From Candidatus Omnitrophota bacterium (lineage in GTDB: Bacteria; Omnitrophota; Gorgyraeia; Aquiviventales; Aquiviventaceae), in contig JACPSQ010000010.1 of NCBI GenBank assembly GCA_016193195.1, positions 1 through 7,535 on the forward strand: a stretch of 7,535 bases of DNA, written 5' to 3'. Made by a program: the position numbers and the translations under genes. The notes beneath the pieces were generated by a model. That model saw only the letters and a program-made list of their open reading frames with translations, was not told where the DNA came from and did not search any database. Below, in pieces: positions 1 through 5,003 of this stretch (its first letter is position 1; every line of letters begins with the position of its first letter).

Positions 1-578
1 GATCGACAGGAGATAGGTCTCGAGGTGCCATCGGCCGCGCTGTTGCTGCAATTCATCAGCGGTCATGAGCCACTGGAACGCCATCGTCATCCCAACGAGG
101 AAGCTGGAGGGGCCGTCCACGAACGCGCGATCAAGCCATCGCCCGAATCCCCACGCCGCCGCGCACACGAGGACGGTGTACAACGGGATCACATAGGGGC
201 TGACGGCGACCAGCGTCGAGCCCTGTGCCCGCGCCTCCCCGGGCGCTCCCTTGCCTCCCTTTTTCCCTTCCCGCCGCTTGGCTCTTCCACGCTGGCGACG
301 TGGCCGCCAAAGAGCCAGATGGCCAGGGCGGCAAAGATCCGGCGGCTCACGCGGAAGAGCGCCGCGGGACGGTAGAGCAAGAGATGAACGCCCGTGTAGG
401 TCATGGCGCCCCACATGATCCACTCGCGCACTGTGAATCCGGAAACGCTGGGAACGCGCAACTGCTCGAGGACGCTCAAGAGCAGCGAGACGGCGAAGGG
501 GAGCACCACGGCGACCATCACGACCTTCACGAGCCGGCCGAGCAGCGTGACGAACTTAGAGCTGGACTTTTGCAACAT
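1..578 (-). pseudogene. Polytopic membrane protein, 3' end outside the window, frame broken at 261-267
   Basis: I do not recognise this gene with certainty. The start ATG at 578 gives about 106 residues with three hydrophobic segments (about residues 15-37, 53-69 and 80-92), then a Gly/Lys-rich linker. In that frame it ends at a stop near 189 after an unconvincing Arg-rich tail. A -1 change at the run GGGAAAA (267-261) joins it to an open frame reaching base 1, which encodes two more hydrophobic segments, including SPYVIPLYTVL and SSFLVGMTMAFQWLM. The joined product is about 190 residues and unfinished. The spacing of the WLFGGHV segment, a linker and the PYVIPLYT segment recalls M50-like membrane metallopeptidases, but the expected HExxH is absent (SRRIFAAL stands there), so this is a tentative resemblance to an inactive relative. 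No clear ribosome binding site precedes the ATG. It lies downstream of serS on the same strand, 125 nt away. Confidence 0.6.
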
Positions 579-592
579 GAACCATGGGGAAT

Positions 593-672
593 GATTTCAC
601 AGATTTCAAAAGACGATTTCGCAGATTCCGACGAGAACATCGGTGTAATCGCTTTTGAAAATCGGCGAAATC
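593..672. repeat. Imperfect inverted repeat between serS and the membrane protein gene
   Basis: Two arms of about 34 nt (about 593-627 and 638-672) are near reverse complements. Both arms consist of the blocks GATTTCRCMGATTT, CAAAAG and CGATTWCRCMGAT, and one arm carries single-base gaps. Each arm also contains the short motif GATTWCGC/ACGAT in tandem. The element nearly fills the gap between the serS stop and the start of the next gene. It could fold as a long hairpin in the transcript, but no T-tract follows it on either strand, so I do not call a terminator. A related direct motif occurs at 4884-4936. Confidence 0.7.
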
Positions 673-703
673 AAACGACGCAGTCATTTTTGCGAAACTT
701 CAG

Positions 704-1963
704 TTAGAGGAGATCTTCGCCATCGACATACGGGCGGAGCGGCTCAGGGATCACCACGCGCCCGTCTGCGCGCTGATGCGTCTCCAAGAGGCAGATGAGG
801 GTTCGCGCCAGCGCCACGCCGGAGCCGTTGAGCGTGTGAACGTGGGCGACCTTCCTGGTCTCCGCTTGCCGGTAGCGGATGTTGGAGCGCCGCGCCTGGA
901 ACGCTTCGAAGTTGCTGCAGCTTGAGACCTCGAGGAACTGACCAAGGCCCGGCGCCCACGCCTCGAGGTCGTAGCACTTCGCGGCGGCAAAGCCGAGGTC
1001 TCCTGTCGAGAGGCACACGACCCGGTAGTGCAGGCTGAGACGCTGGAGGATTGTTTCGGCGTCCTTGACGAGGCGCTCAAGCTCCTCGTACGAGGTCTCC
1101 GGCCTCGTGAACTTGACGAGCTCCACCTTGTCAAACTGATGCACGCGCACAAGCCCCTTGGTCTCCTTTCCATAGGAGCCGGCTTCCCGACGGAAGCAGG
1201 CGGTGTAGGCGGTATAGCGCAGCGGCAGCCGACTCTCGTCGAGAATCTCGTCGCGGTGGAGATTCGTCAACGGCACCTCGGCCGTCGGCACCAGGAAGAG
1301 GTCGTCGTCCTTGAGCCGGTACATGTCCTCCTCGAACTTGGGGAGTTGCCCGGTCCCGAACATCGAAGCGCGGTTCACCAGGTAGGGCGGCGAGACCTCC
1401 GTGTAGCCGTGCTCTTTCGTCTGGACGTCCAGCATCCAGTTGATCAGCGCCCGCTCAAGCCGAGCGCCCACACCAGTATAGAGCGGGAAGTGCGATCCGG
1501 TGACCTTGGCCGCCCGCTCGAAGTCCATCAGCCCAAGCCGCTCGGTCAGCTCCAGATGGGTCTTGGGCCTGAACGCGTGCGACGGTTTCGCCCCATGGGT
1601 CCGGATGACCTGATTCGCCTTCGCATCACCCACCGGGACGGAGCTGTGCGGAAGATTCGGGATGTACGCCAGCTCCCCCTCCAACTCCCCTTCCACCTCA
1701 TGGAGGCGGCGTTCATGCCCCTTGATGTTGTCGGAGCGCTCCTTGAGTGGTTTCGGCGCTGACATCGGCTGCCCGCCCTGCTGGCGGGCAAACGCGTCGG
1801 ACTCCTGTTTGAGGAGATGCCGCTGCTGCTCGATCTCCGTGAGCAGCGTCCGGCGCTCCTGCTCAAGCGTCAACAGCCGGTCGAAGTTGAAGGCGATCCC
1901 GCGCCGCTTGAGCGCCTCGCGCACAAGCTCAGGATTCTCTCGCAGCAATCGCAACTCAATCAC
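704..1963 (-). CDS. serS: Seryl-tRNA synthetase
   Basis: A class II synthetase that charges tRNA-Ser (and tRNA-Sec where present) with serine in the cytoplasm. The 419 residues match the usual family length. The N-terminus MIELRLLRENPELV is typical, followed by the two-helix coiled-coil arm that grips the tRNA (about residues 30-105). Motif 1 lies around GSHFPLYTGVGARLERAL, the serine site at VPTAEVPLTN, motif 2 at FRREAGSYGKETKGLVRVHQ, the FLEVSSCSNFEAFQARR segment follows, and motif 3 is NGSGVALARTLICLLE near the C-terminus. The start is GTG at 1963; a good Shine-Dalgarno sequence GAGGTG lies about 5 nt upstream. A perfect palindrome lies inside the gene at 1770-1790 and encodes the arm tip. 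It follows rtcB by 39 nt and could be co-transcribed with it. Confidence 0.97.
   Translation of the reverse strand: MIELRLLRENPELVREALKRRGIAFNFDRLLTLEQERRTLLTEIEQQRHLLKQESDAFARQQGGQPMSAPKPLKERSDNIKGHERRLHEVEGELEGELAYIPNLPHSSVPVGDAKANQVIRTHGAKPSHAFRPKTHLELTERLGLMDFERAAKVTGSHFPLYTGVGARLERALINWMLDVQTKEHGYTEVSPPYLVNRASMFGTGQLPKFEEDMYRLKDDDLFLVPTAEVPLTNLHRDEILDESRLPLRYTAYTACFRREAGSYGKETKGLVRVHQFDKVELVKFTRPETSYEELERLVKDAETILQRLSLHYRVVCLSTGDLGFAAAKCYDLEAWAPGLGQFLEVSSCSNFEAFQARRSNIRYRQAETRKVAHVHTLNGSGVALARTLICLLETHQRADGRVVIPEPLRPYVDGEDLL
1770..1790. repeat. Palindrome inside serS, encoding the coiled-coil arm tip
   Basis: A perfect 8-bp inverted repeat, TGCCCGCC and GGCGGGCA, surrounds a 5-nt loop. 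It spans serS residues 58-65 (FARQQGGQ), at the turn between the two arm helices, where insertions are tolerated. Half of the same motif (GGCGGGCA) recurs in the P6 hairpin of the tRNA-Lys intron at about 4664-4672. Confidence 0.75.
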
Positions 1964-1982
1964 CTCATCACCTCACATCTAT

Positions 1983-2007
1983 CACCCAGCACCCAGCACC
2001 CATCACC
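1983..2007. repeat. Short 7-nt tandem repeat between rtcB and serS
   Basis: On the plus strand the unit CACCCAG/T is repeated about three and a half times, just before the serS ribosome binding site. It overlaps the rtcB stop codon at 2003-2005. It is too short and irregular to be CRISPR. Confidence 0.65.
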
Positions 2008-3463
2008 CTTTAATGACGCCCAGCGGCCGCATCCGCGCGACGCGCTCGGCGAGGCCTGCGTTGTGGACGACCTGGACGACGTCGTTGACGTCCTTGTAGG
2101 CGCCCGGCTGCTCCTCCGCGACCCCCTTGCGGCCCCGCCCCATGACGATGATACCCTGTCGCTCCAACTCTTGCTCGATGGACCGGCCCGCCGCCCTCCG
2201 GACCGCCTCCGAACGGGACATGACGCGCCCGGCCCCGTGGCAACAACTGCCGAAGCTTTCCTCCATCGCCTGCTGAGTACCGACGAGGACGTACGAGTGG
2301 CGACCCATATCGCCTGGGATGATGACCGGCTGGCCGATCTCGCGGTAGTCCTCCGGGGTCTCAGCATGGCCTGGAGGGAAGGCCCGCGTCGCGCCCTTGC
2401 GGTGGACGCACACCATCCGTTCGTCTCCGTTCACGCGGTGTCGTTCGAATTTCGCGATGTTGTGGGCGACGTCGTAGACGAGCCGCATCCCAAGCTGTTC
2501 CCAGCTCTTGCCGAAGACGCGCTCGAAGGTCAGACGGGCGAGGTGCATGAGACACTGTCGGTTCGACCACGCATAATTGGCCGCGCTCCGCATCGCGCCC
2601 AAGTACCGCTGCCCTTCCTCAGACGTGATGGGTGCGCAGGCGAGCTGCCGGTCCGGTATCCGGATGCCATAGCGCTGCATGGCCCGTTCCATCACATCGA
2701 GGTAGTCATCGCAGATCTGGTAGCCGAACCCACGCGAGCCCGAGTGGATCATCACCGTGACCTGTCCTTCATGTAATCCGAGCACGCCCGCGGCTTCCTC
2801 ATTGAAGACCGTGTCCACCACTTGGACCTCGAGGAAGTGGTTGCCTGATCCTAGTGTCCCAAGCTGATCGCTGGCCCGCTTAAAGGCCCGCTCGGAGACC
2901 TGCGCCGGATCCGAACCCTCGAGGCAGCCCTGCGACTCGGTGTGCGCCGCGTCCTCGGCGACGCCGTAACCCTTCCCAATCACCCAGCGGGAGCCCTGCG
3001 TCATGACCCGGTCGGCATCCTGCTTGCTGATGCGGATGTTACCGCTCATCCCGACCCCGCAGGGGATAGTGTTGAAGAGCGAGGCAATGAGCGTGCGCAA
3101 CTTCGGCTGGACATCCTCCACGGTGAGGTCGGTCTTCACTAGCCTGACGCCACAATTGATATCGTACCCCACGCCGCCAGGAGAGATCACACCTTCCTTC
3201 GCATCCATCGCCGCGACGCCGCCGATCGGGAACCCGTAGCCCCAGTGAATATCCGGCATGGCCATGGAGGCCTTGACGATCCCGGGCAGGTGAGCCACGT
3301 TGGCGACCTGCTGCAGCGACTGGTCTTCTTTGATGTCGCGGAGGAGCTTCTCGTCGGAAAAAATGATCCCCGGCACCTGCATCCCCGGACTATACGACTG
3401 GGGAATGCGCCAGCGGTAGTCGTCAATTTTCTCCAACGGCCCCGTCCACCTGCGCTCTTTCAT
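2003..3463 (-). CDS. rtcB: RNA-splicing ligase RtcB, long form
   Basis: RtcB joins RNA 2',3'-cyclic phosphate (or 3'-phosphate) ends to 5'-OH ends, using GTP and Mn2+ through a histidine-guanylate intermediate. It acts in tRNA splicing in archaea and RNA repair in bacteria. From the ATG at 3463 the protein has 486 residues, close to the archaeal/Thermus form (about 480) and longer than E. coli RtcB. All key positions of the Pyrococcus enzyme are present at an offset of 5-6: Asp101 and Cys104 in DINCGVR, His209 in GSGNHFLE, His240 in MIHSGSRGFG, His334 in VAHNIAK, the guanylated His409 in CCHGAGRVMSR, and Lys485 in the C-terminal GVIKG. A GTG at 3490 would add nine residues but lies within an inverted repeat; neither start has a clear Shine-Dalgarno sequence. 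Upstream lies archease, its known activator. Confidence 0.96.
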   Translation of the reverse strand: MKERRWTGPLEKIDDYRWRIPQSYSPGMQVPGIIFSDEKLLRDIKEDQSLQQVANVAHLPGIVKASMAMPDIHWGYGFPIGGVAAMDAKEGVISPGGVGYDINCGVRLVKTDLTVEDVQPKLRTLIASLFNTIPCGVGMSGNIRISKQDADRVMTQGSRWVIGKGYGVAEDAAHTESQGCLEGSDPAQVSERAFKRASDQLGTLGSGNHFLEVQVVDTVFNEEAAGVLGLHEGQVTVMIHSGSRGFGYQICDDYLDVMERAMQRYGIRIPDRQLACAPITSEEGQRYLGAMRSAANYAWSNRQCLMHLARLTFERVFGKSWEQLGMRLVYDVAHNIAKFERHRVNGDERMVCVHRKGATRAFPPGHAETPEDYREIGQPVIIPGDMGRHSYVLVGTQQAMEESFGSCCHGAGRVMSRSEAVRRAAGRSIEQELERQGIIVMGRGRKGVAEEQPGAYKDVNDVVQVVHNAGLAERVARMRPLGVIKG

Positions 3464-3489
3464 CTTGTTGAACGTAGGATTTGACTGCA

Positions 3490-3582
3490 CACCACAGAAT
3501 CACAGAAGTTCCACAGAACCACAGAGAAAATCTCAACCTTTCTGCTTCTGTGGTTCTGCGTTGTTCTGTGTTCTCTGTGGTG
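3490..3582. repeat. Long imperfect inverted repeat of CACAGAA units between archease and rtcB
   Basis: Two 36-nt arms (3490-3525 and 3547-3582) are about 80 percent complementary and surround a 21-nt loop. Both begin CACCACAGA and end AGAACCACAGA, and each is internally repetitive with CACAGAA-like units. It fills almost the whole gap from the archease stop (3588) to the rtcB start. It could form a long hairpin in the archease-rtcB transcript and attenuate or protect it. No T-tract follows, so it is not a standard intrinsic terminator. Similar CACAGA-type repeats are common in intergenic DNA of several bacterial groups (from memory). Confidence 0.8.
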
Positions 3583-3587
3583 TTCAG

Positions 3588-3960
3588 TTAGATATCGACA
3601 ATCACCTGGCCGTGCCACATGCCGTCCCGGCGGCGCACCTCGAGGAGATGCCGCGTGATGGCCTTCACTTCCCGTCCCTGGACGTGACGCGCGGGATCAA
3701 ACGTATCGCCGCGCACCGTGCCCCGCAGCGAACCAAAAGAGGAGCTCCTGGAGCCAAGCGAGCAGGAGCGAGGCGGCGGCCGGCGCGGTCAACTGGATCG
3801 CCTTGGCCTGTCGCGGCTTCAGGTCGGTGTCTTCCGCCAGAAGCTCAGTCAATCCGTGGGCGAGCTTGACGAAGAGCTCAGCCAGCGTCGCCCCCTGCGC
3901 TCGAATGCCGATATCGGCGGTGTGGTCGAAAAAGGCGTAGCCCTTCTCCTCGATGGCCAT
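3588..3960 (-). pseudogene. Archease, internally deleted and frameshifted
   Basis: Archease is the small protein cofactor that speeds RtcB guanylation and turnover, so its position directly upstream of rtcB fits. The ATG at 3960 opens with GYAFFDHTADIGIRAQG, the diagnostic N-terminal signature with its metal-binding aspartates, and runs to LLLAWLQELLFWF. This frame then ends prematurely at a TGA near 3697. The C-terminal part continues in the next frame from about 3732 (LRGTVRGDTFDPARH, then REVKAITRH, ending GQVIVDI at the stop 3588-3590), matching the normal family ending, including the last aspartate. Against a usual archease of about 140 residues, roughly 20 residues between the two parts are missing, so a segment of about 60 nt appears lost at about 3730. 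Either the gene is truly broken or the assembly collapsed. It starts 20 nt after the GIY-YIG stop. Confidence 0.85.
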
Positions 3961-3980
3961 AGAATCAGACTGCGCGTCAC

Positions 3981-4235
3981 CTATCGGCCAATCAGCGCGA
4001 GCTTCTTCTTCCGGGACCAGGATTTGATCTCACGCTCTCTGCACAGCGCAGCCGATTTCGTCTTGTGGGGTTCCACGTAGATCAGCTTGGCCTGGCCTTT
4101 GCTCCTCACGCACTTCGATCCCTTACCAGCCTGATGCTGCGTAAGACGCTGTTGGACATTGAGGGCAATACCTGTGTAGAGCGAGGCGTCTTCGCATTGA
4201 AGAATGTAGAGACACCAGTTCATTGGCTTACCCAT
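3981..4235 (-). CDS. Small GIY-YIG family protein (UPF0213-like)
   Basis: This 84-residue protein is a single GIY-YIG nuclease-type domain. Visible features are the first motif Tyr10 in CLYILQC, the second Tyr20-Thr-Gly in LYTGIA (in place of YIG), Arg30 after the following helix start, and the late glutamate and basic stretch in CREREIKSWSRKKKLALI. Stand-alone proteins of this size are common and their biological role is mostly unknown; some relatives cut nucleic acid. The start ATG at 4235 is chosen because GAGGGA lies 5 nt upstream; an internal Met5 would also give a domain of normal length. That Shine-Dalgarno sequence is partly inside hairpin A (4243-4282). The gene lies about 210 nt downstream of a tRNA with a group I intron; a homing role is conceivable but unsupported, since no extra DNA-binding domain is present. 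Confidence 0.88.
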   Translation of the reverse strand: MGKPMNWCLYILQCEDASLYTGIALNVQQRLTQHQAGKGSKCVRSKGQAKLIYVEPHKTKSAALCREREIKSWSRKKKLALIGR

Positions 4236-4242
4236 GGTGGTC

Positions 4243-4282
4243 CCTCGCCCGGGTACCCCGCCGCAAGGCGGGGTGGGCGAGG
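4243..4282. repeat. Palindrome A, upstream of the GIY-YIG gene
   Basis: A nested hairpin: the outer stem CCTCGCCC (4243-4250) pairs with GGGCGAGG (4275-4282), and the inner stem CCCCGCC (4256-4262) pairs with GGCGGGG (4267-4273) around a 4-nt loop. In the GIY-YIG transcript the outer stem includes the GAGG of its Shine-Dalgarno sequence. Confidence 0.85.
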
Positions 4283-4304
4283 CCGGACGCCCGCCGCGTC
4301 CGGC
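4282..4304. repeat. Palindrome B
   Basis: A perfect 9-bp inverted repeat, GCCGGACGC and GCGTCCGGC, with a 5-nt loop. It directly abuts palindrome A. Confidence 0.85.
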
Positions 4305-4309
4305 ATTCC

Positions 4310-4332
4310 GCGGCCGCCTCGATGGCGGCCGC
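4310..4332. repeat. Palindrome C
   Basis: A perfect 9-bp inverted repeat, GCGGCCGCC and GGCGGCCGC, with a TCGAT loop on the plus strand. Confidence 0.85.
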
Positions 4333-4338
4333 TACAGA

Positions 4339-4406
4339 AGTCCCGTAGCCGAAGGCGGAGGGAGGACTCGCTCCCTCGTCCCGCCTCCGCTGACCCCGGC
4401 GGGACT
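4339..4406. repeat. Composite palindrome D downstream of tRNA-Lys
   Basis: The outer 7-bp arms AGTCCCG (4339-4345) and CGGGACT (4400-4406) enclose an inner 7-bp hairpin, GAGGGAG (4358-4364) with CTCCCTC (4371-4377). An alternative pairing, GCGGAGG with CCTCCGC, overlaps it. There is no T-tract, so it is not a standard terminator of the tRNA, though it may stabilise or help process its 3' trailer. Confidence 0.75.
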
Positions 4407-4542
4407 CGGGATTGCTTCCTGTCCGCCCGCGTGGGCAAAATCGATGGGGCGCCTGGGACTCGAACCCAGCACCCACAGCTTAAACATGTGTGTTAGCTGC
4501 ATGTCGCCATGCAGATCAGACTATCCCATCCCCCCGCCAGTT

Positions 4543-4563
4543 CCGCTTTGCGAAGCAAAGCGG
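4543..4563 (-). repeat. Perfect hairpin capping intron helix P8
   Basis: The 9-bp arms CCGCTTTGC (4563-4555) and GCAAAGCGG (4551-4543) close on a 3-nt UUC loop. It caps P8 of the ribozyme. It could be a normal P8 or another palindrome insertion. Confidence 0.75.
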
Positions 4564-4611
4564 GTGGGGAGTCCCGATTATAGTCGTTGAACCTTTCCCC
4601 CCACCTGTCCT

Positions 4612-4673
4612 CCGGTCCGCCGGCGGCGGACCGGTAAAGTCATCACGCTGCCTGGCCCGCTGAAGGCGGGCAG
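4612..4673 (-). repeat. Two GC-rich palindromic hairpins at the end of intron helix P6
   Basis: One hairpin (4671-4655) has the 6-bp stem GCCCGC/GCGGGC, with CTGCC/GGCAG flanks extending it to 4673-4648. The second has a perfect 10-bp stem with arm CCGGTCCGCC (4634-4625, partner 4621-4612) and a 3-nt loop. Both sit beyond the 13-bp P6 stem, outside the conserved core, and look like the other palindromes of the window. Confidence 0.75.
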
Positions 4674-4883
4674 ACAGGTGGGGGGGCTTGGCTGCGGATT
4701 GTCTGCACCTGCGAATTGTTACCCCCATCGCTTTCCTCGCTTTGCGGAGTCGTAAGGTGAAGTGACGGAGGTACCCCAGGATCCTCAGATTTCCCCGCAA
4801 GTTACGGGATTTTCGACTATCAGTTACCTGATAGCGGCCCTCAACTCAAGGCTGTTGCTCTACCTGATGAGCTAGCGCCCCAG

Positions 4884-4936
4884 ATTGTGAAAGAGCAGAC
4901 GCGGATTTTGCGGATTGTGAAGAACGATTACGCGGA
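4884..4936. repeat. Degenerate GCGGATT-type repeats between frr and tRNA-Lys
   Basis: On the plus strand the blocks GCGGATTTTGCGGATTGTG and CGATTACGCGGAT follow each other. They resemble the arms of the inverted repeat at 593-672 (CGATTACACCGAT, CGATTTCGCAGATT). Here they form only a loose direct array. Confidence 0.5.
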
Positions 4937-4997
4937 TGTGTCCCATGCGTGTCTTCGTTGGTCCACCGGCGTCATCGGTGTGGGAAATCGCGGAACC

Positions 4998-5003
4998 ATT
5001 ATA
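4998..5003 (-). promoter_or_regulatory. Possible -10 box for the tRNA-Lys transcript
   Basis: A consensus TATAAT on the minus strand overlaps the frr stop codon, about 117 nt before the tRNA. No convincing TTGACA-like element lies 16-18 nt upstream, so it may be chance. Confidence 0.25.

Larger units (their letters stand above)
4485..4848 (-). ncRNA. Group I self-splicing intron in the tRNA-Lys anticodon loop
   Basis: Core elements appear in the correct order. P1: exon GCCU (4852-4849) pairs with guide GGGC (4840-4837), giving the U-G pair at the 5' splice site. P2: CUAUCAG/CUGAUAG with a GUAA loop (4834-4817). P3: UCCCG (4809-4805) with CGGGA (4576-4572). P4: UGCGGG (4799-4794) with UCCGCA (4698-4693), within the classic P and Q sequences UUGCGGGGAAA and AAUCCGCAGCCAAGC. 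P5: UCUG with CAGA (4789-4786, 4705-4702). P6: a 13-bp stem (4685-4673 with 4609-4597). R element: GUUCAACGACUA (4592-4581). P7: GACUAU (4585-4580) with AUAGUC (4524-4519). P8: 4563-4543. P9: CUGCAUG/CAUGCAG with a GCGA loop (4514-4497). The intron ends in G (4485), the expected omega-G. No homing endonuclease ORF is inside. It should self-splice with guanosine without protein enzymes; the exact subclass (IC-like) is a guess. Confidence 0.93.
4445..4881 (-). tRNA. tRNA-Lys(UUU), interrupted by a group I intron
   Basis: The 5' exon (4881-4849) holds the acceptor strand GGGGCGC, TA, the D-arm GCTC-ATCAGGTA-GAGC, A26, the anticodon stem ACAGC and the first loop bases CU. The 3' exon (4484-4445) holds UUUAA, the stem GCTGT, a 5-nt variable loop, the T-arm CTGGG-TTCGAGT-CCCAG, the acceptor strand GCGCCCC and discriminator A. 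The two acceptor strands pair perfectly over 7 bp, as do ACAGC and GCTGT with one ordinary alternative pair. The spliced anticodon loop reads CUUUUAA, giving anticodon UUU (lysine). CCA is not encoded. Without removal of the 364-nt intron the anticodon loop cannot form. The gene starts 117 nt after the frr stop and may be co-transcribed or use the weak -10-like site near 5000. Confidence 0.93.

Noticed and set aside
1817..2776. Long plus-strand ORF across serS and rtcB
   Set aside because: It is antisense to two well-identified genes, resembles no family I know, and is explained by high GC content.
3490..3582. CRISPR array from repeated CACAGAA units
   Set aside because: Units are too short, there are no spacers of even length, and the arms are inverted rather than direct.
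4339..4444. Intrinsic terminator after tRNA-Lys
   Set aside because: The stems are strong, but no run of T follows on the minus strand.
4441..4545. A tRNA with an ochre-reading UUA anticodon, or the 3' end of a tmRNA, built only from the T-arm region and nearby sequence
   Set aside because: The local acceptor strands do not pair. The true 5' half lies at 4849-4881 and pairs perfectly, making it a split tRNA-Lys.
4516..4800. A protein encoded inside the intron, such as a homing endonuclease
   Set aside because: The frame overlaps the ribozyme core and palindromes and has no LAGLIDADG, GIY-YIG or HNH motif.
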